Source: Echinococcus granulosus (taxonomy: Eukaryota > Platyhelminthes > Cestoda > Cyclophyllidea > Taeniidae). From it: a stretch of DNA of 64,000 nucleotides. Numbering within the stretch: position 1 is the first letter of the stretch; the number at the start of each line of letters is the position of its first letter. Under the pieces are notes generated by a model that was not told where the DNA came from, made no database searches, and was given only the letters and a program-made list of their open reading frames with translations. The stretch is from contig NW_020170474.1 of the NCBI RefSeq assembly GCF_000524195.1, positions 111,112 to 175,111 of the forward strand, written 5' to 3'. This document shows positions 48,401 through 60,400 of this stretch, one piece after another. The position numbers were made by a program, and so were the translations under genes.

Positions 48401-50524
48401 TAATTTAAATAGTGAGCAATTCCCCAACTGCCCAACAACAGGCTTGATAATTGGCCTCTACAGCTTCATCAGGTTAATTCAACCGGCTGTTGAGGAAGTA
48501 AGGGTTCAAATTTGGACGGAAATAGCAGGGAGCACATTAAGAAGCATTGTACTGATTCACTGGTGTATATTCAATTATGAAGCTACACATAGGTGGGGCT
48601 CGTGGATGTAAAAAAGTATGAATTTCGTAAGTTCTGAAAAGTTGTGTGATGTGATTGTCATGCAACATTTTGGACGCCTGGTATTATTCACTGCTTCAAA
48701 AACGTCATGTGCTTAACGCGACTCAGTACTCAGCTTAATGCTATGCATTAATCGGGGAAGGGAGATCGCTTACGTAAATGCCTGAACCGGTGCTGCATCT
48801 TCACAAGCATCAAAGTCCGGTGTGGTGGTCTGATTAGTGAAGATCTTGATGTTCTTTGGCCCCGAATCTACAAAAATCAAGACACGCAAATAGAGATCCT
48901 GATACGTGGGCAAAGTGCCCTGACAAGAAATTAATCAAGGGACTGCTTAATCACGTCTCACTAAGTAGAGAATTAAACTCAACTAGTCGTATGCTGGATA
49001 AACGATCATCAGACAAATCCTGCTCTCCATTCTATGCCGGTAATAAGTAAGGTGTAAAGTATGCAACAGGTGATCAATTACTTATTCATTGATAGAAATC
49101 CACGATGCGATAAGCTTGACGTGACATGCTTGCTACCAAAATCTCAACAGAAGACTGACCACCAAAACCCGGATGTTTTGTGCTCCAGTATGATCTCAAT
49201 AGTAGCACTACCAAATGAACCAAGTCAACAGCTGCTCAAACGCTAAAACAAGCTAATGACTCTCATGCTAGGAATATCCTACATGTGCTTCGCTGTTTAT
49301 AAAACAGGTCATCATAGGCAGATGAGATATGCTGTTTACACATTCGTATCGTATTGGTGATCTTAATGCCATATCAACTCAAAACCAATAGGCTTTTCAA
49401 TCTATAAACCAAACAACTCATAAGAACTTCCACTTCTAGGCTATGACATTGCAAGCGCGGTTTAAACCAAAAAATAAAAAAGGAGTGAGAACGGGCGAAC
49501 CTTCAGGGCCAGTGATTCTGAGAGAGTGCAGCTTGACTAGTTGATTAAATGTGAGGAAGATGATGAGCTACAATTAAACAAACGGGAAAAGATCCAATGC
49601 TCATTTTACTACTCAGTTCACAAACCAATGGAGAATTATCTAACATTAAGGTTAGAACTAGTCGACAGCAGGCCAAACCATCAAGTAACTTTATGGTTCA
49701 AGATACATTTACTCAACCGTTCATGTTTCCAGTGTACTTAAAATCAAACCTTTTTTAGCCAAAAAATCCTAAGCAGTGGTACATCAAATCATGCAAAAAG
49801 ACCTTAGGTATTATCAGAGCACATGAACTATTAGACCTATATTATTCAGAAAACAAACGGATTAAAAAAATACCGAGTTTAATGGATTTACCTGTTCATC
49901 TGCGTCAGACATGAGATAGGACATATCTTTAGTCAAAGCGCATTCAAGCCCATGGTCGCTATGGCAATTGAGACACTCGCAACGAGTCTTGTCAAGCATC
50001 GAAACGAGATCCATCTAAAAACAAGAATTTATGAGAAAAAAACCAGGGTAAATTACGAGACCAGGAACAGGAGCAATAGTGGGAGCTGATGTGGCTGGAA
50101 TGGAAGAAGAGGCTGCGGGAGGACCAGAAGACTTTGTTAATTCATTGAGGCGGGCACGCAACAGTTCCATATCCGGTTTCCGAATTGTTTCAATAGTTTG
50201 CCCACCACGGAGAAAGACAAAAGTTGGAATTTGAACGACACCGAAATTTGCAACACATTCCTAAATAAGACAATTGGATCAACTATGGAATCGAGAAACA
50301 AGCTCCACTGTCTGTATCATTACCGAGCATGTATCAACGTCAACTTTGATAAAACTAACAGAGGGGAAACGTCTACTCAGTTCGACAACTTCAGGTTCTA
50401 TTGCAGTGCAAGGGTCGCACCATGTGGCAAAAAAATCTAAAACCACAAGGCGAGCTGAATCGTCCGATGCACTTTTGAATGCTTCTTTGAAGGCCTCGTC
50501 AGTGGCAACTAGTTTAATACTCAT
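45416..50524 (-). CDS. TXNL1: Thioredoxin-like protein 1 (thioredoxin + PITH domains)
   Basis: This is the orthologue of TXNL1, a cytosolic thioredoxin that docks on the 26S proteasome through its PITH domain. Minus-strand exons: 50524-50324, 50260-50057, 50014-49892, 49567-49501, 48867-48774, 47642-47564 and 45610-45503, all phase-matched, giving 292 residues (289 in human). The last frame may run on to a stop at 45416, adding 28 residues, or a terminal exon may be missing. The thioredoxin domain (about residues 1-105) has the active site ATWCDPCTAIEP and PTFVFLRGG with the cis-proline. A Pro/Ser/Ala-rich linker leads to MDLVSMLDKTRCECLN and DADEQ, the PITH start. Further PITH blocks are FNQLVKLHSLRITGPE, SGPKNIKIFTNQ, LKYVRFQNVNSIT and IFIQDNQ, then GCPVQNVTNMNEFKR. 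The active site is CDPC rather than the usual CGPC. The start is the first ATG before the beta1 segment. It is convergent with SCAPER and divergent from the cyclase gene. Confidence 0.93.
46345..46640. repeat. Dispersed repeat, copy 1 (TXNL1 intron)
   Basis: It shares an ordered series of strings with 48378-48665: GCTAGCTC, AACAGGCTTGAT, GGCCTCTACA, CATCAGG, GAGGGTTCAAA, GAATTT-GTAAGT and GATGTGATT. Both copies lie in the same orientation, about 2 kb apart, in different introns of TXNL1. Confidence 0.65.
48378..48665. repeat. Dispersed repeat, copy 2 (TXNL1 intron)
   Basis: Second copy of the element at 46345-46640, diverged and with small insertions and deletions. No coding capacity is seen in either copy. 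Confidence 0.65.
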
Positions 50525-51446
50525 TTCTATCAATAAAGCACGACTCAACAGCCACTGGGCACCTAACCAACGGATAAGCGATCACACGAATTCCATTAGT
50601 CAATTCAAATTCGTTTATCTATGACCCTATTACATAACACTATGCAAATTGATAAACGAAAATGTGTAAACTCCCTCTGGTTCTTATATACTCAGGCACT
50701 CTGCATCTCAAAATATCCAAAAAACATGGGTGATCTAGTACTTATTTTGATTTAATAAATTTAAATCAGCCGTAGAGAGAATTTCTACGACTTTTCTTCC
50801 CAAACGAACCCACGCCACTCTATAGCTTTTATGCCTACATCAGACTTGCAGCTTTGAAAATGGATTTTTGGGGCCACAAGGGCTAAATCTCACACCTTAT
50901 TTGGCTAATGACAACTGTTGGCGAATGTGTAAGAGTCCGAAAATTTTTATTGTTGGTAAATTGGGGAACAGTTACAAGACAAATTATAACTGTAAGGACA
51001 TAATATCTGGCTGAAGCATTGCACGAGTGGGCTGCAAAATCCCAGTGGCATAACTCGCCTTTCTTGTGCCCCTTTTTATTATTAATCTCATGTTGCTTAG
51101 CATAGAGCACGTAGTTATAAATTTCGTGAAAATATTTTGCTAGAAAATTGGGGTAGGTCGAGTTCTAAATATATGAGAAATATTCCTCATTTTGCTGTTT
51201 TATGTTTTTTATATTTTTAAAAAAGCTTAATATTTATGATTTTTGAAGCACCATATTAAAGGGTGAACCAAACAATGCGTGTTTGTTTTTCGGTCCAAAT
51301 AGTAATACCTTTCAGGGTCGTAATCCCTTCAAAATCAATTCCCCGATCAGTACACGATGTAGCGTTTTAAAGTCTTAGTCCTTGGGCCTCGAAAAAGTTG
51401 CATTTGTACTAATTTTCAGCTCTTGGAATAGTGCTTTCTTTACAGT
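50525..51446. promoter_or_regulatory. Divergent intergenic region between TXNL1 and the cyclase gene
   Basis: About 0.9 kb separates the TXNL1 start (minus) from the first recognised cyclase exon (plus). It is AT-rich with no exon. If the cyclase really starts at 51447 this is a shared promoter region, but a CTTTCTTTACAG acceptor directly before that ATG suggests an upstream exon may exist. No core promoter element can be assigned. Confidence 0.35.
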
Positions 51447-54400
51447 ATGATTCGTCGCACCTGCGCCATCTCTCGCCTTTTTAACTCCACCTTCTCTCCG
51501 CCCCTCTCCCTCTGGCATTTGCGCCTCTTTTTCGCCATCCTTTTCTCTATCTCTTTTACCGCTACGGCTTTAACCACCGCTCGTCTACTTACTGCACGAT
51601 TTCTCAGCCAACAGCCCTTCCTTCACCTCGGCACTCTTATCTGCTGTACCGTTGGGTTAATCCGTTGTCGTGGAAATCATCTTCAAAAGGTTTTCTGTAC
51701 TTCGCACATCTCTAAACGACTTCGTCAAGCAACCCTCTGTGCTTCGGTTGCTATCACTCTCTCGGCTCTTGCTTCTCTTCCCACTCCAACCTCTGTGACT
51801 GCTACAACGTCGGATTCTGATGTTGCGCATCTTGACATATGGCTTCTCCTGGCTCTCACGCTCTGTGTCCAAGTCTTTCTTCCCATTTGTCGAGTACGGC
51901 ATCTTGTGTGTGTAGTCATTGCGCTGGTGCATGCTGTCATAGTGGTTTTTAGGAGGGTCACCGCTAGTAATGCGGCGATTCTCAGCGGCGGTGGCGGTGA
52001 ATGTTTCTTGTGTTGGAATTCGTGTGACGTCCGATTTTGGCGTAAGGTAAGAGGTGTTTATTGAATCGTAACCTTATTTGGGATCTTTAAACCACCAAAT
52101 TTTTGTAGTTTTGGTAGGTTTCTTCAAGATTGTGGCGATAAATTTATAACCTGTCTCTGGGTTGCTAGTTCATTGCCATTGATCTACGTGTTTAGCATTT
52201 ATAAATAGGTACACTTAAATTGGTTTTTCCTGAAGTACGCATCAAGGAAATTTTAGTATGAGTAATTCTAAATTGCATTATTAACTCGCTTGGATCACAA
52301 ATACTTGTGCTATGCAACACTTTGGTCTCCCATTGAGTTTGATGAGGTGCTTGTTGTGGCCTGGAGAATAAATCTACTATTAGCGGACCCGATTCCCGCC
52401 TTAGCTGGTGAATTGCATAGTTTGAGGGTCCATTCCTTAATGTGAAACATGAATTAATGAGGGGACGAAATTGCGCGTTCAAAGTGGAACAATTAATATG
52501 CATTAACTTTCTGCATTGCTGAATTGAAGTTGTTTCTTTATCGTGCCCATGGAATTGCAAGCTTTCTTCGAGAATTTGCCAACTGTTCGTTGTTTACTTG
52601 ACGAAGTTAATCCCGTCCTTGAGCCTCTGAATTATCACATATTCAGAGCGTGTACGTATTTTTCAAATGTCGCTTTGTAAATTAGTGTATTGAAGCCAAT
52701 TTTATCCGCGCCACAAGTCGTACATCGCAGTAGTGAACGAGACATTTGTCATCATTTGATTACAGTTGATTTTGCTTCCTCAAGTCGCATATCAAGGCGT
52801 ATTCTTCTGCAGGTATTTCGGCCTCACTTTTTGCGGCTCGAATTATTGTGACTTGTCTGGCTAAAATTCTAAGCTATCAAGGGTTGTGCTTAGCAGTTTC
52901 ACTACCAACAACACATATATGTGACTCTCAAGTTTCCCTATCTGAGCTATCAACTCACAGGCATGTGATGTGCCTTTTTATGGATGTATGCTGGCTGGTT
53001 GCGATAATTTTAGTGTCCTGGTTGATTTCATTAGGAGGATAGTAAAAGAACTTGCCTATGATAGTTGACTTCGCCCTAAGATCCTGCTTACAAAGGTATT
53101 ATTAATTGTTTGTCCGCAAATAAGCAAAAGAAAATAATTATGGATGTGAGGACCCCTTTTCTCATTTCTTTAACAAGTGAGTCCCCTAACTGGTCCCATT
53201 TCTCCTTTGCCATTACACAGAAATGGCTTTTAAATAATTCCATACTTATCTTCTATAACTTCTCTCTGGAGATTGCTCTTCTTTAGCAGTATTTTTAATG
53301 CAGGAGTTGAGCTTATTAAGAGCGCTTTCGGACATGCCCTCTGAGGGACTTACTCATATCACCTAAGTAGTATATTCCACACCTCATAATCAAATGGTTG
53401 TATTCGTCTCTATAACGTACCAATGACGGTGGATCTGTTTCTTTTTAAATGTGGACATTATTCTGTATTTCTTTTCAATAATATCGCCAGTTCGGTGGAG
53501 AGATTCACCTTGAAACCGGAGGCTTTAACATTCTGTCTTCATCGCTGAGCCATTGAACGCAACAAGTCTCCCTTTTTACTGTGGCAGGAGGTTAAAATTG
53601 CTTCTCTGAAGCACATAAGCGTCATTTTGTTGAATTAGAAGTTTCCTTAAATTTGCAAATCGTTGGGCTAAAATCGGTTTTATAATCCACCTCAGAATGT
53701 AGACCTTTTATTTCCCCTTCCACAGGCTTCGTTCCACTTTTTTTCTTTTTACATCGAAGTTCTTTTTGACAACTAGACGTCAAGTTGACTTTACTTTCTC
53801 CATAAAGGTTCCCTTCCAAAAATTGGTCTTTATCTCTGGGTTTTTAAGTCACAGTAGTATGCACTTCGGGTTTCTGCATCTCAAGGTATTCTGAGAATCT
53901 CACTTTGTAAAAAAACGTGGCCTCAGAGGCAAAACGCCTGGGCGTAGTCTCCTGAAGATGATGTGGTACATGCCTTAGAAGTGTGCGGTGGATAGCCCAT
54001 TAATAGGCTGGAGAAAACCAGCGATGTAGTCATTCGCCTAGCGTTGGACTGACTACAAAAATCATTTCTAGTGACGAGTTAGTCACTCAAGGAACAATCT
54101 ACCCTCTCCTTAAGTTTTGATAAAGGTCATGAAGGAAGCCTGTGGGTGGCACTCATTTGCCTATTAGCTTTCCCTCCCAGACTTTCCCAGTTGCTGTTGG
54201 TGTAAAAGAAACCCTTTTCACTGTCTCTCACGTTAAACAGCACTGACTTGGTCCTGATACGCTAGTCTCGAATCGACATCTCTGGATGGTGCATTTTTCT
54301 AATGCCTCACCTGTTCAAACTGTTGGCTGGAAGCTTTTTGGCTTTGGAACCGAGTTGAACCTCCAAGCTTTAATCACATCCACTGAGTTCGTTCCACTCT

Positions 54401-57400
54401 TTTGGATACTGTGGCGAGTTCTCCAGATTTCCTCAATCTCTGGGTGGCTCGACTTCAGTGTACAAGGAGTTGGGTCTTAAGCTTTATTGAATTGGTACCG
54501 CATTCCTTCTTCACTTAAGACCGTTTTATTTTGACAACCCAACGATCTGCCTCTGGAAGGTTTTTATCCAATCCAAGGGCCAGATGAATCCTACGGTATT
54601 CATTCTGTCTTTTCCTAATTTCTAAGCAACGCAGCTAAGGCAAAGTGGGAGAAGAACAATAAAACTGGGGACTTACCTTATTCCTTCACTAGCTGAAATT
54701 TTGCCTCCCCAGTGTGCCGTTAAAACGTCCGCTATCGCTACAATTTCAGCAGAGCTCCGACTGCCACAGTCCAGGTGCTTTTACTGTACCCACTTTAAAT
54801 ATCTCCCTCAGATTTAGAACTCCTTTTGGCTTTATATCTTTTTTTTTATCCCAACCAACCTATTTGTGGTACATAATTCGGTGGAGACAGTTGTCATAAA
54901 CTGATAAGGAACATATGTCACGTATTTGTGACATGCGTGCTCAGACAAGAAAAGTAGGGTAATCATGTTAAAGGAAATTGTTTATTTAACAAAGAGTTAA
55001 CATCTCAATACGTTCAGACAGTTTTTTTGGTCTTAACCAAGAATTGAGTGGGGTAGCAGACTCCTCGTAAAAGCGATTATGCCAGGTTTTGCCTCTGCCA
55101 AGAGTGAAAGAGTAAATCCAGTCACTCTCTCCCCCCTCCGCTTCCTCACCTTGACTTCGGTGATTTGCTACTTTTTTTGTTTTCACCCTCAAAGCTGGAA
55201 ATGCTGTACCGAGTCGAGTGTGATTCCGTCCCCCTTGAAGTTGACAAGTGTCACATCTTCCGAGTATTGTCTTCAGTGCTCTAGGTTGGCGCTACACACG
55301 CTTAATCAGTGGCCGTCCTAGCAACAGTAGTAGAGCTGCTAATAGACAGATGCATGCCAACTGTCGGCTCAACGGACAGGGATTAGGGGTCCCACTTTCA
55401 TCTCTTGAATTTTTGAGCGCGCGGGGTTGTTTTATCCAAATTGCTATTCCACTTCGAGTTCATAAATCTAATCCATCACTTTCTGATCTGGAAAAAGATA
55501 ATGAAGGGAGAGAGGGAAATATTGCGGATTTGAAATGACCGATTTCTCCCACCCGCCCCTAGGTTGCCTCAAATCTGGTAGCTTTCACACTGACCAACTT
55601 GATTGGTTGGCATCTGTCTTGTCAAAACTACCTGGAGCGTTGGAGGTGTCTTTGTGTTGTACTGCATGCCGCCGCCAGACAGTCGACTCTGCTTTCGACT
55701 CAGAAGAAACTCGTGAGTGCTGATCCCTGAATGCCTTCGTCTTTGATGATCTCTTAAATCACCTACTTTCGTTTATATTTTAAGAACCGAATCTCACGGG
55801 CTATCGTGCCTCCAGCGTTGACAACTGATTTGGAGCACGATTTTTACTCTCCTCCTTACGTTTGGTCTTCTCCTCTGGTCATTTACCTTCGAAATGTCAG
55901 GTATTGTTCCTTTTCTCTCTCCCCCCTCCAATCAAATTGTCGGATTCATAGGGTTTCCCTTTTTTAGCTTCCTCAGCGCTGAATTGGTCGGTTTTTACAC
56001 CTCAAATGGAGCTGGTAGCGGTTGTGCTGGAGGCGGCTTGTCACCGATGCTTCCCAACACTGGTGTTCCAGAAGTTGAACGTTATCCACAGCCTGCAGCT
56101 CAACACGTGGTAACATTTACGAATCAACTCATCGGTCAAATCAAAGCGCTGTGTGAGGTACACTTAGGATAATCTCGTTCCATCCTTTCAATGTTTTAAC
56201 TTTGGCAAGGCGTGTACCGGTGTTATGAAAGGAGGATAGTGTTCCCTTGGTGAAGCCATTAATCCAGCCCGGACTCTATACCTGGGTAGTTTGAGATGTC
56301 TGGATGGGTGTGTTGCTTCCTTCCACCTCAACTCCCTTTAGTTTCACCGCCATTGCCTTGGTCTCAGGTCTGACTTTCACTTGGGCGTATGACTGCCTGA
56401 TTCGATTGTGCTGACTCCACTGCGTCGTAATCTCATTCGACAAGTTGAAAGAAGATAGTAACCACCAGACGGATGGTCAAGTCGGAGTGGTAATGGGCCA
56501 AACGACCTAACAATTTGCCAAGTCCATACTGGATGACCTGCGTTTTTCCAAAACCGTAGATTAAATCCTTCGCTCTACCAGTGGATTTAACTTTGGATTT
56601 GGATGGTGTGCCACATAGAAGATTTGAGCCGAGACTGAGGTGGTTGATGTTGAGGTGAAGTCAGTTCCAATTCCATCCATCCTGGATTCATCCATCCATT
56701 CATCCTGGATCCTTCCATCCTTCCATGCACGAAGCCATCCACCTCTGAGGCGTTCATCTGCTGGTTAATCTATCCACTCAGTCGTTAGGTTTCATCCCCA
56801 CCTCATCCATTAAGCTGTTTTTCCTATCCTTGCTCCATTCATCTCCAACCCATCCATCTCCATTCCACTCATTCCTCCTGCATCTGTCCAATTATCCACC
56901 CATCCCCTTACTCATTTTGAAATCATGCTAACTGTGTAGGTAGGTTCCACTTCTGCGAGGGTCAAAGGACAAATTAGTGGTTTTACAGAAAGCCGACCTT
57001 TGTTTTAGCGAGCACCTCCCTCTTTTCAGAATCATGGTTGCTACGCCGTTCATGTACGACCGGGTGAAGTTCTCTGCATTGCGGGCTATCCAGAGGTGCG
57101 TGTCGATCATGCAAACTCCTGTGTCCAACTGGCACTCGCAATTAACCGGCTACTGAGGTAAGACGGCTTCAGTTTTTTAGGGCTTTCTACCTACCCTCTA
57201 TTTACCTTCTTGGTTTTTTTTGCAAAAAAATGAACGAAAAGAAGTTTTCCCCTGCCTTAAATCGTCTTAACCAACTGCTTCCACATTAAGTTAAGGATGG
57301 AATTTCTGCCTTCAATTTTTCCATTTCGATCTTTTTGCTATGTGGGAAGGTATCAGGTCTTCCGTTGGATTCAGCATAGACCATTTTTCTCTTGACTTCT

Positions 57401-60400
57401 TTTACCGACTTAAATGATAGCCATGAACCATCTGGTGGTGTTGTTCTTCCTGCCTAGATAGTTCCCACGTCGCCCACCAATTCACAGGTCCCTTGAATTT
57501 TAGTTTACTTGTCCTTTTAATTCCCTCTGGACAAATTATTGGACCGCTTCAGACGCGAACCTTAAACGGGACAAACATTAGTGTTTGATTCCTTTTCCTC
57601 CTCCCTGATGAATAATTAAGGAATTCTTCTGCAAGGTCAAGATGTGGAATCTTCAAACCTCCTCATTTTTTGGTTTATAAAAGGCATTCCTTTAGTCCTG
57701 GTCGTTTGCGTCCCCATCGCCTTTCAGTGTTCCAGCCGTCTATATCTATTCCGCACGTGTCATTTGGTAGCCCAATGAGAAACGGTGATGATCATTACTT
57801 GGAGGAATATGCGGAGAATAAGGAGGATAAGGACGAGGCTCTCTTCAAACTGATCAATGAATCCTGACTGTTTCTTTTTGCCTACGTTGGAGTTGGATCG
57901 CGTCCAACCGATAGACGTCATCCGCAACTTTTTGGTCATCGGGAAGTGAACCATTCCACCGGCTGTCCACCACACTCACGATCACAAAGCAGTTATTGAG
58001 AGACGGAAAGTGCATTTTTCCTGGCGACATGCTTCTACGGCATCCCAACATGCACTGGCCTGTCCGGTCAGTTTGTTAACCACTCTTTCTGCGGGTGTCT
58101 CGCCCTTCTTAGGGAAAAAAGGGACTGACCGTCCACAAATTCACACCTTTACCCTGTAAAAACTCCGTGAATCTCCATGTGGCCTCCAAATGACGGTACT
58201 CCTGACTTGCTTCAAAAACCTATTTTAAGCCGTCTATACGAGAGGTACACAAAAAGGAGGCATCACAGCGAGAATAGTTCCCAGCAAGAACAGTTCCCGA
58301 TTTATGCCTCGTATATATTTTCACGAGGGGGAGGTGGGGGAGTACAGTCATCATGCATTCTTTTTTTGGGCACAATTACTACCCATTAAATGAACACGAA
58401 AGTTGATTAATGTACCGGTTGAATACACTGCAAATAGCCGATTTTATTTGCACTAAGTTGTTTGTTTATGTAGACAGTGTTGGTTGTTTAAAATTAGGCT
58501 CCCATGGGAAAGTGCGCCCAGCCAATTCAACACTTTTCAGCAGGCAGTCAAAAAGTGTTGAAAAATGGGTACTTTAAATTCAAATTCTCACCGTTTCTAA
58601 GGTATGGGGAAAAAGTGGTCACTATGATCGGGTAGTATCGGCGAAAACGACTTTTGGCTTCATAAGCTGGGCTAAAACTCAGGCCTGATCAGAAAGTAGT
58701 TGGAAGTTGATTCTAGAATTTAAATATTTATTTGCTTTTTAATTCAAATTTCCCAAAAGTTTAGGGGAAATGAGGCCAAGGTTTTGGTTATTTACTTTAA
58801 AAGGCATTTATCTAGGGGCTTTAATATGATTCGTAGACTCAGCAACCAATGGTTAAACTCCATTTCCCTGACCCGGGCGTTAATTGGCTAATTTGCGTTT
58901 AGGTCACCTTTGATTGGTTTCTTAATTCATTGGCGTCTACCTGGGACCCCTTTGGTAGCTTTTGTTTATCAGTGATCTTTTTGCCAAAATTCGTTGTTGC
59001 AAGATTAATTGCGATGCTCTTTACCCCATCTCCTGCTTGCAATTGGTATAAGGAACATCAAGGCAATCCAATTGCGGGGATGAGGTTCACAGGTACTTTT
59101 GAAATCAGTTTTTGCATCACCTACTGCTAACCTTCTTTTTCGAATATTAGACTGGTAGAAAATTGGCCACAATTGAATGGTCAAATCCCCTCACTTTTTC
59201 TATCAATTCAGGAGTTTCTTCCCCCTTCCAATTTAGGCCTAATTGTATCATTAATTCCGACTAATTGGGCACTTTTTTGCCTGTTGCCCGTAGTGCAAAT
59301 GGCACATTTATGGCATTAATGGTAATTCTAAAAGCTTTTCTTGACAATCTCTCATCAGCTGCTTTTATTTGTCCCCCTCCCGTAGTTCCCATCAAAAAAA
59401 TCACATCTGTGCTAGTTGTTGAAAGAGTTAGAACTGGCTGGATAATCGTTGTGATTTGTGTCAAAAAAGGAGAAGTTCTCCCACGATTTTCTTAAATGCA
59501 TGGATGAATAGGTGGCCTAATGAATGGATGCTGATCGTATTAAAAAACTCATGAGGTTTTTCGTCCCATCTGGACTTCTCACCTGGAGAACTGCATCAGG
59601 CGGTCGTTTTGGCCAATGATGCCTAGACGTTCGCTAAAATTGGTGCATGAAACGATGTATATTCGTTTAGATGGGAGAAAATGTGATTTATTTTGTGAGG
59701 ATCCATGAATTTTTAATGAATGAACAGAGGATTTGATGCCGAGGGGGAGGGGGATGGGTTGCGCCTTTGCATTTCCAACTTTCATACTACTCGTTTCAAA
59801 AACAGAGCTTCCGTATCAACCCCTTCCAGTTATCCACTTTTGTCAGTTTTTTTCCTTCTCTCCCCACAGATCCATTTCCAACTCTGCGCGCATCCAATTG
59901 GAAGCACGAATGGCAATCCACACTGGAGAGGCATACGCTGCAGTGCTGGGTCAATCAGCCCTGACCTTCGACCTTTTGGGAGCTGATGTCTTTCATCTCC
60001 GTCGCCACCTTCGTGCTGCTGCCAAACCGGGGTGAGAATTTCCCGATTTTGAGTTGTCTGATAGGGGCAAATGTGGTTTAGGGGTTTTGAGTCATGGACC
60101 GTCTGATTTGTTGATACCCGATTACTTTTTTCTGCCAATGTAGACTCCGAATTACTTCTGGGGACATTAAAAAGCATCTCAGTTTGAAGTAGACGTTATT
60201 ACTGCAACCGCACGGGGGGAAAATGCTCTGAGATTAGAATCAGAGCTTCGTACAACTGGTGTGAAGGTCGAGTCGTGGGTGTCTCTAAAGCTCCGCGCAA
60301 TCAGGACAAATCTCGCCCTAGTATGCAGCCCTTAATGGTTATCACCCCAAACTGACAACCACCACAGTACTTTAGCGCTTTGAAGTTCTACTTGTGAGGT

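Noticed and set aside
55570..55714. Candidate cyclase exon with good CCTAG acceptor and GTGAGT donor
   Set aside because: Its end phase does not match the securely placed next exon at 55785, and the encoded sequence is not recognisably cyclase.
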